Positions 37,297-51,701 of a stretch of DNA of 64,000 nt are shown one piece after another; positions within the stretch are counted from its first letter, which is position 1; each line of letters begins with the position of its first letter. Made by a program: the position numbers and the translations under genes. Source of the stretch: Haliclystus octoradiatus. Its lineage: Eukaryota; Cnidaria; Staurozoa; Stauromedusae; Haliclystidae. The notes under the pieces were generated by a model, which was not told the origin of the DNA, searched no databases, and saw nothing but the letters and a program-made list of their open reading frames with translations. The stretch spans positions 24,822,850 through 24,886,849 of the forward strand of contig OU744450.1 of the NCBI GenBank assembly GCA_916610825.1, read 5' to 3'.

Positions 37297-38487
37297 TTGA
37301 TACTCAATGAAAAATATACATGGTGACTCCTATTACATGCTATCATAAGTGCCGCAGCGCGTTATTGTTTTAATACAATAGTTGTCTTAACATACAATGG
37401 TGCTATTGTTCCGTTTTGGTAATTAAGGCGTTAGATAAATGAAATTGTTTCCTATTACAGCAGTTAAGTTAAATTATGTTTTAGTTTCTTTAAAATTAGA
37501 TAAATAAAATTTATTCTCGTGACGGCATTTTGAGATTAGTTCAGATTTTTTATTAAGTAATGGCTCTTTTGAGCATATAATATAATATTTTTCCAATAAA
37601 CATAGATGACATTTTTTAGATATATTATTGTATGGCTTTGCATTTGCAATAGTTGACCATTTGATTTTGTACTGGCTGTTGCTGTCTTTCAAGTCCCAAA
37701 TATGCTTTGACAATTGCGTGCTGCTGCTGTATTTTCTATGTTTAAATGTGGATTTGTGTTGTGTGTAACGTGCTTTGAATGTGTCTTCTGTCAAACCAAT
37801 ATAGCTCTTTCCCTCTTCGTCGGCTGGTGTTGTCACTGTAGCCTTGTAGATGATACCTTTTAATTGGCACCTATTTTCGAGTGGGACAGAGATACTTGCC
37901 CACTCGAAAATAGGTGCCAATTAAAAGGTATCATCTACAAGGCTACAGTGACAACACCAGCCAACGAAGAGGGAAAGAGCTATATTGGTTTGACAGAAGA
38001 CACATTCAAAGCACGTTACACACAACACAAATCCACATTTAAACATAGAAAATACAGCAGCAGCACGCAATTGTCAAAGCATATTTGGGACTTGAAAGAC
38101 AGCAACAGCCAGTACAAAATCAAATGGTCAACTATTGCAAATGCAAAGCCATACAATAATATATCTAAAAAATGTCATCTATGTTTATTGGAAAAATATT
38201 ATATTATATGCTCAAAAGGGCCATTACTTAATAAAAAATCTGAACTAATCTCAAAATGCCGTCACGAGAATAAATTTTATTTATCTAATTTTAAAGAAAC
38301 TAAAACATAATTTAACTTAACTGCTGTAATAGGAAACAATTTCATTTATCTAACGCCTTAATTACCAAAACGGAACAATAGCACCATTGTATGTTAAGAC
38401 AACTATTGTATTAAAACAATAACGCGCTGCGGCACTTATGATAGCATGTAATAGGAGTCACCATGTATATTTTTCATTGAGTATCAA

Positions 38488-38527
38488 CTGTCTGATGATC
38501 GCACATTGCGTGAAACTATAGTAACAG
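38488..38527 (+). ncRNA. Hammerhead ribozyme motif (right Penelope copy)
   Basis: CTGT (38488-38491) pairs with ACAG (38524-38527) as stem I. CTGATGA (38492-38498), a CGCA/TGCG stem II, GAAAC (38512-38516), loop TATA and the cleavage triplet GTA (38521-38523) complete a minimal type I hammerhead with a two-base-pair stem III. All essential core bases are present. Such motifs are known in Penelope-like elements, where they may process the RNA. Confidence 0.78.
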
Positions 38528-38569
38528 AAATTAAGAATGTGTTTTCTTTGACTCAGTCACCATCTTTAT

Positions 38570-38901
<332 letters not shown>

Positions 38902-38904
38902 TTT

Positions 38905-39734
38905 ATATTTAATAATCTACAGCCGTGATATTTGATAATTGTAAGTAGACAGAATGTTACTGCGATTCATATATGTTTTGTTATACAGTACTACACACAT
39001 CGAGAAAGTAAAAGCGAATGTCTATTCATGGAATCTGATTGTAATCAACTCACTTCTGGCACATATGCGCATGCAGATGCTACTCAATCACGTTCTCATA
39101 TGTTACAATCATTGAAGACACTTAAGCGTTTAGTCATTGAATTCATCGACACTGACGCTATAGCCAATTAGTATCACTACATTTTTGCTTGCGTGTTTTT
39201 ACACACCTCAACATAGAAGGACAGACGTTAATAGCTGATACAAGCTAGAAAGAACTGTTATTTATTTATATTCTTGAAATCAGATAAGCTATTATAACAC
39301 AATAAATCCTATCAAATCGGTTAGATTTTTAATCCAATGCTATACACATTTGTGTATTGGATGTTTCTATACCATTTCAGCTATGTTTGACAAGTGAATA
39401 CAGATAACTATTTGACTAATTGATGCATTCCTATTATATTGAAAGTACGATCTCATTTGCATAGGACCTAAAGCTTTATCTGGCTTATCTTCTAGATGCT
39501 TCACAAGTTCTGATTGATCACAAAATTGGCATGGATATAATACAAAAACAATACTAATATTGACACAGTGATTATCCTAGTTCCACAATGCAAACCATTT
39601 CGCTAAGCCCTATCCTATTACGAAACCCCCTTTTGCAAAGTTGAGTACAGAAACATCTGGAACAGGTCTACATAATAACATTAAAGCATTTTTCAATTCG
39701 GTTATTCTATTCACGATTATGACTGGAGAAATGA
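38905..39734. other. Interval without a recognised gene
   Basis: I see no supported exon or repeat family between the ATT array and the non-LTR element, apart from its possible 5' leader. Confidence 0.4.
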
Positions 39735-42700
39735 TTCGTGATTAGAAAATCTTTCACTTGCTTGAACCCATTTTCGGACGTGTTTCGGCGCGAAGAACGG
39801 ACGTGTTTCGGCGCGCGGTTTCTATTTGAAGTTTTATTGGCCTTTACGCGCACTTTTATTGGTTGCTGCGGTAGCCAGAAAATTACCATCATTCCACCTC
39901 CCCAATTAAAACTTAAGCCAAGGTTTTGTCGACGAGGTTTCCGTTCTCAGAAAGCACTTGCTGCAAGAAGAAAGCGTAACTCCGAACATCGTAATAGAAA
40001 CAGAAATCGTCACAAACCGAAGGCTTCAAGTTTTATTCGATCAGAACTGCGATCTCGCAATCGAGTTCCAAATGGAGATAGCACATTATCTCCTTCAGCG
40101 AAAAGACCCTCTACGCCTAATCGTATTGCTACGTTCAACTCCAGAACCCTGAAGTGTCCGTGGCGACAGAAAGAGTTAGCTACACTCACACGTAAGTTAA
40201 ATTTTTTGTTTGTTGCTGTTCAGGAACATCGTATTATTCACGATGAACCTATTCGTTATGTTGATTTAGATAATAAATGTACATTTATTACATCGTCTGC
40301 TGAATGTTATGGTGTTGGTGGTGTAGGTTTTATGTGTAATCCGTGTGTTGATGTTCGTTATGTTCGTGTAAAGTCTCATTCATCCCGTATTTTAGAATTG
40401 TCTGTTAAATTATTTGATCGTATCGTACATGTTTTCTCTGTTTACTCTCCCACTGCTGTCAGACAGATCGAGGCCTCCCTTTTCTATGCTCAGTTATCTT
40501 CAATCTTAGTTAAAATACCATCCCGTGATGCTATTATGTTGTGTGGTGATTTTAATGCGTGTTACCCCTTGTCATTAAACCCTGTAGGACGTAATTTAAA
40601 TGATAATTCCCCTTATTTAATTGATCTTATTAATATCTATGACCTTACTCCGTTAAATTCTTTGTATCGTAAACCTCTGTCAAGACGTGCTACTTTCTTT
40701 GGTCCGAAAGGCCGGAAAGAACGTCTTGATTATATTCTCACTAATTGTCCACGTTTATTTTACGATTGTGATACTATAGCACCATTTGCTATTCCATCTG
40801 ATCATCGCCTTGTTTTCTCTTGCATGAAACAACGCATCCGGTACTGCAAAGGAAAGGCGGGGTCATCCCTTTGTTGGGAAAGTCTGGCAGAGTTTTCACA
40901 AGCGTTTAACGACTGTCTTGAGAATTCTCTTGTTGGACAACCCACAAGAGGTGATTTCTCCATTCTTTCCTCAGCCATCATCAAAGCAGCCGAGACCGTT
41001 TTGCCGCGGAAGAAAAGACAATGGTCACGCGTCTCTTGGGACAGTGACGCAATGATCACACAGGTAAGATATGAATTGAAACTTGCCAAAAAACAATTAC
41101 GTGATTGTTCTCCTACTATACACAATATCAGTCTTTTACAATCTATTGTTGATCAAAAAACAATAGATCTCGCTGCCGCTCATAACGCCCTAATCGAGCG
41201 TGAATTAAACGCTATAATTTTAGCGGTAAAAACGGCTAGTAATAGTAATAAGCATTGTATAGCATGGAAAGAGATAAGGCGTCTTAAGAACCCATCCCAC
41301 AAGCCCTTATTAGTTGAAGCGTATGATTCTGTCGAGGCAAATAGTATGATTCGTAATTATTTTTATGATTTATATAATCCCCCATCCTGTCTACTATCGT
41401 TAAATAAATTAGCTCCACCGCCTAACTTCTCCCCTCCTGATATGTCCAATTATAATACTTCTCCTGTTACTAATGACGAATTATGCTCTATTCTATTTTC
41501 TATGAAACCCCTTGCGTCTCCTGGACCAGATGGAATCCCCACCCTGGCACTTCGAGAACCTCTTGTACAAAATGAGCTACTTACCATCATAAATGCCGTT
41601 TTGTCAGGGGAGCAACAAGTACCGGGTCAATGGCGAAGATCTGCTGTCATCACCGTCAACAAGAACACGTCTAGAAACCTAGACCAACAGAGGGGTATCA
41701 CTTTAAGTTGTACTGCAGGAAAAGCTAATAATAAGATTCTACATAAAAGGCTGGCGTCAGTAATTGACCCATATTTAAGATACAATCAAAATGGTGGCAG
41801 GAATAGCCGGTCAACCTTAGGCCAAATTCTATCAGCTAGGATATTGTTAGAAGGCTGTAGGACTCATCAAAAAGACATTGTTGCAATTTTTATTGACTTC
41901 AAAAAGGCCTTTGACTCCGTGTTAAGATGCAGAATCCCAGAAATATTAGATTTCTATAATGTACCTATTGTTCTTATCGATGCTATTATGTCCTTTTATT
42001 CTTCTACTTCGGCTTTTGTTAGAACTCACTATGGTGATACTGATGATTTCCCGACAGCTTGTGGCGTACTACAGGGTGACACATTGTCCCCTTTTTTATT
42101 TACACTATTTATCGATTATGTTTTTCGTATTTCATGTCCTGACTCTTCCGGTTTTATCCTTGATCGTCGTAGGTCTTCACGTCATCCAGAGCGCAGCGTA
42201 TCGGACCTCTCATTCGTTGACGATATTGCTATCTTAACAAATAGCATATCTGAAGCACAACAGCTTCTTGATGAAGTTGAACGGGTTGGTAAAACGGTAG
42301 GCTTGACAATTAACACGACTAAGACGAAATTTATTGCTTTAGGCATAAAACAGGCACACCTTGCTACATCTAATGGTGACATAGAACGTGTAGATTCGTT
42401 CAAGTACCTAGGTTCTGTACTTCCATCTTCTTCAGATGATTTAACACAACGTAGAGGCCAGGCTTGGGCAGCCATTAGAGGTCTGAATAAATTCTGGGCG
42501 TCCGATGTCAACACTGACGTTAAGTTAAGACTGTTCAGACACACGATAGAACCTGTTCTATTATATGCTTCTGAAACGTGGGTTCTATCAACCTCACTAT
42601 TGACCCGACTTGACTCAGCTTATGACGCCATGCTTCGGCATGCTTTAGGAGTACATTGGCCCAACTTACTGTCTACTGCTAAACTTAGGAAACTTTCCCC

Positions 42701-42995
42701 TTCTGCCTCTGCTATTGCTCACCAACGTCAGATGTCTTTTTTAGGTCACATCGAAAGATCAAAGACGTATGCCCCTCAACCGCTGCATGACATCCTTCAT
42801 TGGCAACCGAAGGAGATGCTTCGACGGGGCTATGGTAGAGTAGTATCTTTTCATAATGTTTTGTATCGTGAATTGTGTTATTTAAAAGTTTCTTTGTCAG
42901 CTATGTCTGACCGTGTTTTGTGGCGTTCTTTATGTAGCAAATATGTAAGGCGTAAGAGGGACGGCACATTCCTATAATGTGACTGTCTATACTAC
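39735..42995 (+). mobile_element. Non-LTR retrotransposon (RTE-like) with one intact frame
   Basis: One open frame of about 1,080 codons runs from a stop at 39732 to TAA at 42977. An N-terminal basic stretch (RKRNSEHRNRNRNRH) is followed by an apurinic-type endonuclease (VAVQEH, CGDFNA, LDYILTN, SDHRLV) and a reverse transcriptase (ASPGPDGIP, FIDFKKAFDS, GVLQGDTLSP, active site FVDD, YLGSV). A C-terminal LLYASETW region is also seen. A single long frame of this order resembles RTE-type elements, but the clade is uncertain. No in-frame ATG occurs before about residue 197, inside the endonuclease. After the stop a short tactactactac run may be the tail. The element ends about 50 bp before the start of gene A. 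Confidence 0.85.
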
Positions 42996-43059
42996 TACTA
43001 CGAACCCATTTTCAATAATCACCATAGTGATGCTCAGTGTAAAGATAAAATTCTTCACG

Positions 43060-46000
43060 ATGACAGTAATATTATATATATCATTGATACTATTAAGTAA
43101 CATACATATGTATGGTTGCTTAGAAAATCCTTATTTTGAAGGAAGAAGGTTTGAAAATTTTACAATTACAAGTTCGACTGCTGTATTGAAGTACTCCAAA
43201 ACTATCCACGGTTGCAGACATATGTGTAAAAACGAAAACGGTTGCAATGGTTACACTTTTTTCATTTTGAGGATCTCAAGCCACAACTGCATGATACATA
43301 CTGAATATAATTTAGCATCGAATCTCGTCGAAGAGGCAAATGCAGTTAGCATAATATTCATGGAAGTAAGTATGATCGTATCATTATTGGTTCCTACTTA
43401 CTGATTGAATGATATTCGTAAGGCTATGGCATTAACGGTGTAATTTGAGCGAAAATAATGCAAGCGTATTTAATTCGAGCATTATTTACGTCTAAAATAG
43501 ATCTGGAGTACGCCTTATAGGGCACATTAAATACGTTATAATCGACATAATCACATTGAGAAATTTTATTTATAATTAAGTAATATAGCCTGCACACATA
43601 ACAAGGTAATTTTAATTTTAATTATATAAGTATTTCGACATAGCTATATCTATTTTTAACGTATTTAATTCTGTAAATATTTTTAACAGTTTACCTCATT
43701 CATTTGTGGAAGCTCTTTTCCTCACTGAATGCCATTTAAATTATTATTATTTATCGTGAAGCGTAGAATAGAATACGCTAAAGGTTACATCATAATTGTT
43801 AACCAGCCATGATCAAGAAAGATTTTCATCATCAAATGGAATCATAGAGTGTAAAGCACTTATTGGATACATTTATCCATCCCATCCAATTTCAACCCTA
43901 CACTGCAGAGAATGATATAGAATTTGTTTTTGAGCTAAATTCTGATCATCTTCATAATATTTCTCAACACAGTTCGCCTTTTTTCTCAACAATGTTGAGC
44001 ATTTGAGGGTGGCTAAATACTATAACGCAACATTCGCAAAGGAGGATTAGCTCACATGGCAGAGCAACCGAACTTCAGATCGGATCATATCTGATCGACC
44101 GTGGTTCAAATCCCCCTAAGGTCAACTCAGCCTTGACTTTATCTGAAACATCAAATGAGTACCATCTGAGGATGGCGGATGGAATGGTCCAGAGGGAATT
44201 TCATTGTGAGTAGCTGCGGCGCGTCGTTGCTCATTGACAATCCAGACCTATCTGTCATGAAATCTGTTGAAATTGATCTGCAGTGTCGCGGCTGAGATCA
44301 ACAAAAAGCGTTTAAAATAATTGCTCTCAGCGAAAAGAGCCACTCCCCTAGAAATAGAGAAGTGGTACAGGTGCCTTCGGTAGGGCGACACCGTCTACAT
44401 TAGTTTTTAACATTCGTGGAGAGCACTTTTAGAGCAGATGTTGCGTAGGTTGTCTAAACGAATTCAGCAAGCAATATACACGAGCTCTAACTCCAAAGTT
44501 GGCGGCAAATGTTGAGCAAATGCTGCGTTTGTTTAGCCGGGGCTTAAGCCCTAAAAACAATGTTTTGATCTTTGTGCGTAAATTTTAATATTTCAATTTT
44601 TGATATATTTTTTTCAGGAATCTTGTGGATTGAACCAGACGGGTATGATATACTGTCATCATTATCATAACTATCACCTTGATTTAATGAAGAAATATTA
44701 AATACAGAAAATAACAGCTACAAATAAATCGAATCGCATATTAAAATTAATAGAATTATTGTGGTTAAAATCAGTACACTAATGAAAATCAGACAAAATA
44801 ATTTTTTTTCTCTATTACAATTATGTATTTGTTATGCAAAAAGGCGTACCTTTTCAATGATTGGCTGACGTCTAAAACGTCAATATTGTATCGATATTAT
44901 TCGTGATAATGCTGCATATTTCTAATACCATATATAGTCAATATTTTACTAAACAAATGCATGTGTCCAACTCAGGAGTATTATGGGTGCATTGATATTC
45001 CTTCTTTAAGAAGCACTTTGCGGTACTGCATTTTCAAAAGAGACAAACTATTTTAGAGGGTAATACAAAATATTCTTATGTAATTGACATTTCAATCTAC
45101 AGAGGCTAGTGGATGGACAGAATGGTATCGACCAACGCAATGCGCTAATGAAATATGCTCACTTATGGGACTCAGTGAGGTTCAGGATTGCCAATTCCCT
45201 GGCTGCAATGCAAAATGTCAAGCAAATTCTAGACGGAAAATGCCTATATTATGCAGAACTCGTGAATGTGAAGGTAAGTTATTCCACTGTAAAAAGTGTG
45301 AGCAGGGGTTAAAATGTAAAATACAAAATAATGAAGTCTGGGATGTTAATCTTCATCGCGCTAAAACTGATATTGCAATATCGAGGAATTGTATTTACAG
45401 TAGTTAAAAGGTATTCTCTATAATGTATTATTTTGCCAGTGAGACGCAGACAGACTACAAAACATTTATTTGCAAACAGACACTACTGTTAATATAAAGA
45501 TAATACATAAATGTAGATTTATGCAGAATAGCAATACAGCTGTATCAGCTATTCATTTGAAAATATGGATTTTATAATTCATACGATTTCACAGCCTGTG
45601 TATCCTGCCTTACGAGCAATATCGTTGCAGGTTCCATAACTGCAGCAGTGCAAGGACCTTGTTGCTCTTCTAAAGCTGAGTAGAATTTATTCATAAAGTT
45701 GTATTATCTGCTTTTAAATCTTTTTTTCATTGTTCTTCAATTTTATTTGAACATTTATTATGTTTTTGAAGGACTTGATACAATTTGTTAGCATTGCTAT
45801 GCAGTCGAGCTCGGTTAATATCCTCTTGTTAATGTCCCGAATTTTCTTACTATCCCCACATAAAACTGATTATATCAAGTTCCATTCTCCTTAAAAACTC
45901 TCATAACCCCATCCACCCCGCTTAATTTTCCATTTTTCATTCGTATCAGAATGGGCATATAAAGTATGTTCGACTGTACAAAGCATGCAAACGGGCAACG

Positions 46001-48871
46001 AAACAAGTCAAATAGGAACCCTCGATGATGACCAGAAGATTTATTCTCGCAAAAACTTATTCACAAAATATATACTATAGCAATGAGGTACTCGCTTTGC
46101 TGGGTTCAATTGGGATGAATTGGATTGGGAAGATCCATAGAGAGATCCCTTGAGAACATACAAAGAATACAAAAAAAAGATATAGCAAACCAAACAGAAA
46201 CATAGATCAAAATACGGAAATTCAGATGATTTACATCAAACATTTCAATGGAGAATTCGGAGAGATACGTTCCCTACAATAAACTTTCTTTCGCATATAT
46301 TTAGATAAGATGAAATCTCCAAGGTATAACATTCTTGTATCAAATTTAAATATCTAGAAAGCTATGAAGTACGTATTTTTGAAGATTTTATGATAATCTA
46401 CATTGTTTGCTCAATTTACCCCCTCCCCTCACGTTGTTTATCTGCTATCGATTTCTATATAACCTATGCGATCGTTTATGATTTTCAGATCATTCAGAGA
46501 TTGCAAATATCGATGCTTCAACTTTGAAGTACATATCTGGTTCATTGAATCGACGCATAATAACACCAATTGAAGGGTCTGAGAGTGGTCAAGGTATTAT
46601 ATAGTTGTTTTGCCTGAAATATACTATCTTCGATTTACATACTGTATAGAATAAAGCTTTTGATAATATGCTCCGGAAAATTATTATATTTACATATACG
46701 TTTTCCTCTATTAATAACTTTTCAATAATAGTCCAATAGAAATATCGTTAACGATGAAAAATTTGCTATCATACAGTAATGTTTTGTTTCATGAATTATG
46801 TTTTGAGCATTTCGCTGTCATCAGTGTTTAATTGTGATTTGTAGCTCATATGTCTTTGTAGCAAAAGTGTAAGAAGAGATTATCTTTTAATTTTCAACAT
46901 TCTTCAATTTTGATAATTTACGTGATTCATATGTTCAGAACCGGGTTAACTGGAACACACGAAATGCAGTTTTTTTGAATGAAATTATTTTACAAGTGTC
47001 TTGGAAGTTGATAGAGTCAAGAAGGTTGAAAAATAATTTTGTTCTTGCTCCTTTGTTTTTTTTACATCAAAACGAGAAAATTAATATAAAAAATATTCCT
47101 CATATTCAATCAATCGAAAAATATTGAACGTTTTAGTGAAAATGTCGTAAATGACGTCAATAGAGACATAGTAGTGAGAATGTATTGATATCAGAGGAAT
47201 ATACTGCTTTTTACAGCTTGTAAATAATAGATGTTATTTACAGCTTAGTTGGATTATTATAGATTAAATATTAGGCAATATTTTGTATATTGAATGTGAA
47301 TTATGATATATTTCTCAACAGTTTTCATTGTGATTCAGAGAAGACTCGATGGTTCAACATCATTTCAAAGAAACTCTGAAGAGTATGTTTTCGGCTTTGG
47401 TGACGGTGTTAAGGATTTCTTCATCGGAAATGAATATATTCACTTTTATGTCCAAAAAAATTATAAAAGATTGTACATTCAATTAAATGACGGTAATGAG
47501 CAACGACATGCCAAGTATCTCATAACTACTGCAGGCTTTCGACACGGTTATCCTTCCACGTTCATTTTTCAAGGTATAATACCTACTAGAAAGCTGTTAA
47601 TTAATGATGACAACATTTACCACTCTAAGGAATTTCAAATTGTTGATTGCTTCAAGAAGTTGATAGAAATCATTTATATTATCATCGCTTGCTATCAGAA
47701 ATACCTAATGCAGTTAACTTTTATGCTGTGACACATTGTACATTTGGAAAGCTCAAGCAGCATCCTAAATCTGTCTTGAAAATGTTTTCTGTTAGCTTTT
47801 ACGTAGAGGGTCACTTCAAAAAGTCTATAATATTAAGCAATTGGTGCACAGCTTTCTATTGTTCAGGAGAGGGTATGTAAGGAGAAAACGAGACGGCATC
47901 AGAGAAGCAAGAGCCAAAACAGCGAATTGTTGTTCGCCTTCCAATAGCATTGTGCTTTATAGATTGAAAGTCATTATTTTAAAGCCAAATTCATGATTAT
48001 AGCAACTACCTTTTTGAGTTGATTATGATCTCCGCCTCCTTTTGATTAACAAGCAGTATAATATATGATACTTCAACCGTCAAGTCTGCGTTTAGCAAGG
48101 GCGGGCATGTAATCTCTCGATCCTAGTTTGATGACAGACGGAATTCCCATGATATTTCAACCTACAGGTAATTTCTTTAATTTTTCGAATTATGTCTTCT
48201 TATACCATAAGATGGGACCACATGGAGCCCTGTTTCTCGCAGACTATATGATGGAAGACGATAACTCGATCTTAGACTTTAAGTTAATAGACAATACTTA
48301 ATACGTTTAATTCCTTCTGCATAAATGTTATAGTCACGAGTCACACGGACTCTGTTAGCAGGTGATTATGCTAGTAAACTAAACAATACTATAATGACTA
48401 TATTATTCTGATGGCGCTATTTTGCCATTACCTGACCATTACATCATGGAGGATATAAAATTCTTCACGGATGGTCTGAAGATAATAAGGAGGTTGAAAA
48501 TATCAAGGCAAGATTTCCATGGTATATTTCTTTTGGTAGTAGATACATAGTACACCCCGTCACGTCGTTTGGTCTGATCAATGCTATATTCTCTATTCAT
48601 TGTCATTTAAGGAGGCAACGCATCAGACTCACTGACTTATCACAGCTCATCCAAATTCTCCACACGTGATCAAGATAGAGATCAATCATCGGATCGAAAT
48701 TGTGCCAAAGATTACACAGGTGGATGGTGGTTCAATGATTGTCTTGAGTCTAATCTCAATGGCTTGTTTAATCCACAATCTGATCAACAACACAAAGGGA
48801 TTATCTGGAAATCATGGAAAGGATTAAACCATTCACTATCTGGATCAATCATGAGATTATCACAAACATAG
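43060..48871 (+). CDS. Gene A: secreted PAN/TSP1-like/fibrinogen-domain protein, complete
   Basis: Exons: 43060 (or ATG 43030)-43365, 44618-44642, 45103-45273, 46489-46593, 47322-47573 and 48612-48871 (TAG); the phases chain. A hydrophobic signal (VILYISLILLSN) precedes a PAN/apple-like module (GCRHMCKNENGCNGYTFF, then Cys). A 25-bp microexon (ESCGLNQT), a TSP1-like module (WTEWYRPTQC...CQFPGCNAKCQ) and a linker follow, then a fibrinogen-related domain: VIQRRLDGSTSFQR, YVFGFGDG, FFIGNEYIH, NASDSLTYH, KFSTRDQD, NCAKDYTGGWWFNDC, SNLNG. The first part of the fibrinogen fold, with its Cys and GGGW, is degenerate (RRIITPIEG). Such proteins are often lectins or pattern-recognition factors; that role is inference. 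The non-LTR element ends just upstream. Confidence 0.85.
44041..44405 (+). mobile_element. tRNA-derived SINE, family 1, copy b
   Basis: Full-length relative of 14449-14820: A box (attagctcacatggcagag), B box (ggttcaaatcc), same body and 3' part. It lies in the first intron of gene A, upstream of the 25-bp microexon. Confidence 0.8.
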
Positions 48872-50081
48872 TATAACTAACCAATATTATTGTCACGTGG
48901 ATTTAAATTATGAAGAGATTTGACTTATAATCTTGCCAACAAAAGTTAGAAGGGAACTGGTAGTATTATGTTAAACGTGGGTAAAAACCTCTGAGTTTGA
49001 AATCTGAAGTTGGGTCTATTCATATTTATTGCTGGAATTGATTTTGGTTATTGATATAAGATACACGTGATGATAAAAAACAAGTTATACATGCACGTCT
49101 TGACATTAAATTTACAAAGTTTAAGAAAACTTTTTTACCATAATCATCATATTAGGTTTTCCTTTAAGCTTCAACAAAATATTTAAATATTGCAGCCTCA
49201 CTTTCACTGTATAAGCATTAATATTAACACTTTATTAATTATGCACATACCAAACATAAATTGCGTATAAATGGGATACACGCATATATCTGTATACCCT
49301 TGTTGGCGTTTATTATAGACCACGGAAAATGACCGTTCTCTTACCTTGACCTATTCTACCATCAGTAATCATAGCCAACTTTTGTTTATGATTATTATGT
49401 TTATAAAATCATCGAATGTGATACTAATAGCTGATTGATTGTTGTTGATGTTTGTGTCAGAATGCATAAAATCGTGAAATTACGGCTTTTGGTTTGTAGT
49501 CCAAAAAGTTAACAGTTTAGCAACAAAAACAAAATGGCGTTCGTATGAAAAAAGCTTTAATTGATAATGCGCCAATAAGTAGACTTAAAATTGAAATCAA
49601 CAGCAAAAAACACAATTATTCTGAAACAGAATCATAAATTAAACATTGATCTATAAAATTCCCTTGTTCAATGTTTATGTTGGTAGTTCATACAGCAGAT
49701 TTGGTTTGTTGACAAACGCCAAAGCGGCACGTTACGATACGATACATTTCAGTATTGCACTGCTTCAAAAGCATGAACGCATATGATCCTGTGTACGAAT
49801 AGCTGAATAATAATACTTTAAATCTTCTATAATAGTAATGTATTCAGACCTAATCATCAATGCTCTTTGCGTTAATTTCAATCTATTTTATTTAAGTTTT
49901 AAAACTTGTCGTACCTTTTCTTATAAGGCATAGCGTACTTTCTCTATTGAAAATCCGCTCTCGTTCTAGTCTCTATAATTACGTCATTTTAGGAGAATTT
50001 AGATATGATCATCATTTTGAGCTTTATAATTTCAAAATAAACAATTTTATAAAACAAATAAAAAACGGCTATCCGTTTTAA

Positions 50082-50210
50082 GTACTCTGATACGAACACT
50101 TTGGGTGCTAGGAGACACTCAAGAGGCCAAAATCACTCGCCTGGCAGCTCGTCATTTTTTAAGCCTCTTTCATGTCTCATTACGCACCCAGCGGGTTTGC
50201 ATCAGAGTAC
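50082..50210. mobile_element. Small foldback element, ~130 bp
   Basis: gtactctgatacgaacactt...actcaagaggc and gcctctttcatgtctc...gcatcagagtac are inverted copies of about 46 bp with several mismatches, leaving a short loop. Confidence 0.6.
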
Positions 50211-51664
50211 ATAAGACTCAGCACCGTTTTCTATTAGTTAAATATTGTTCCAAAGCAAGATACAAATTTGAAATTAAAAAAAAAGTAAAAAGTGTAAACA
50301 GAAGATACGAACATAACATCCTATTACAAATAGCCCTCGTGTGTATCACATGTGTATAGATATATTTATGTCTTTGCACATAACTTTTTAAAATCTGAAA
50401 TGAATACAGAGGACCAAAATTTCAACTGCGCCATACAAAGTTCGGATGAATGGAATCCACAATCAGATAACATGTGATTAACTAATACATGTATGTTTAT
50501 ATCGATCAGCTTCGTGTTACAGTAAATAACATTATAAATCGTCGAATGTTGTTCTAGCAATCTGTTTAGCTAATGGTCATGTTTGGAACTCACAGTGCAG
50601 ACAATGCTAACAATGGCGGGATATTTGGACCAGGTTCAAAACATAAACGCAATAAAATCAAAGCAAACTAACACTTTTTCTTGTTACCTAAAGTTTCAAA
50701 ATAGCTCAAAACAAATAAAATTGTTCCTTTGGTTTGGAATTAAATTCAGATAGTAGTAATCTAATAATAATATTAATGGTAACAACGGAACACGAAGGTT
50801 ACCTATACTTGTAAAAGTAATGACTTGTATGTCCTTCTGAATGAAACACAGGCGAAAAGTACGAAGTACAAAACAAAATATGCAGTAAATATTTTCAACA
50901 GTATGTTATTGTGACATTGAGATACCATTTATTTGAGGAAATTAATTCCAGAATGTTCAGCCTAGTTTCAGTATCCAAAACAAAACTGGAAACCTTCAGA
51001 TCGATATTTGTACCGAAATCGTCCACTCGGTGTGAATATTCTTAACATTGCAGCATCACAACAACAGACCAGCTACCACACAATTAAGGCAATGTAGTAC
51101 AGTTCTCTCTGGTTCACTTGTTGAACGTACAGAAAGCAATTCATTTCGTAGCAGAAGTGAGGAAGAGCAAAAGGAAACACGAGTTAGGTTACCATAAACA
51201 CGACGAGCGAAAATGGATCAGTTGCAGCAGGAGCAATGAATTTTAATTATGCTTCAGGCTTCGGTTCCATCTTCAACGATTGTACAATATCACTTGTAAA
51301 TGTAAATATACAATCTTCAAAATAAGATCATTTGTAAATATAAACGGTTTTTAGAAAGATTTGATGTTGGTTGATAAAGTTATAAATGTTGATTACTCTG
51401 AAATCTGATCTGAACATCTGAAATTCCGTTTTTGCAAAAAAATAGACAAGCGGGCGTCACAGGAAAAACGATGATTCCTATTGGCTCATTGCCGACCCTT
51501 TGTTATTCCTGTTGCTATGATTGGTTGGTCGAGTTCTTCTGAGTTCTTCTGACGCTTTTCAGGAGAAAATGAAGTTATCAGTTTCGATAGTGCTGCAGTG
51601 TGATCTGATATTTTGTAAAAAATACTAATAATTTATAATATTTATTACATAGAATCGATTTATA

Positions 51665-51701
51665 AAAGGGTTACCACACGGGTGCCGTGTGGTAACCCTT
51701 T
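51665..51701. repeat. Perfect 17-bp hairpin
   Basis: aaagggttaccacacgg, loop gtg, then its exact reverse complement. A diverged relative (agggttacaacacacttg, tcgtgtttgtaa) lies at 54582-54614. No gene is adjacent. Confidence 0.85.

Noticed and set aside
39738-39740. GTG as start codon of the RTE-like frame
   Set aside because: It is only the first candidate codon after the upstream stop; animal translation rarely starts at GTG and no other evidence supports it.
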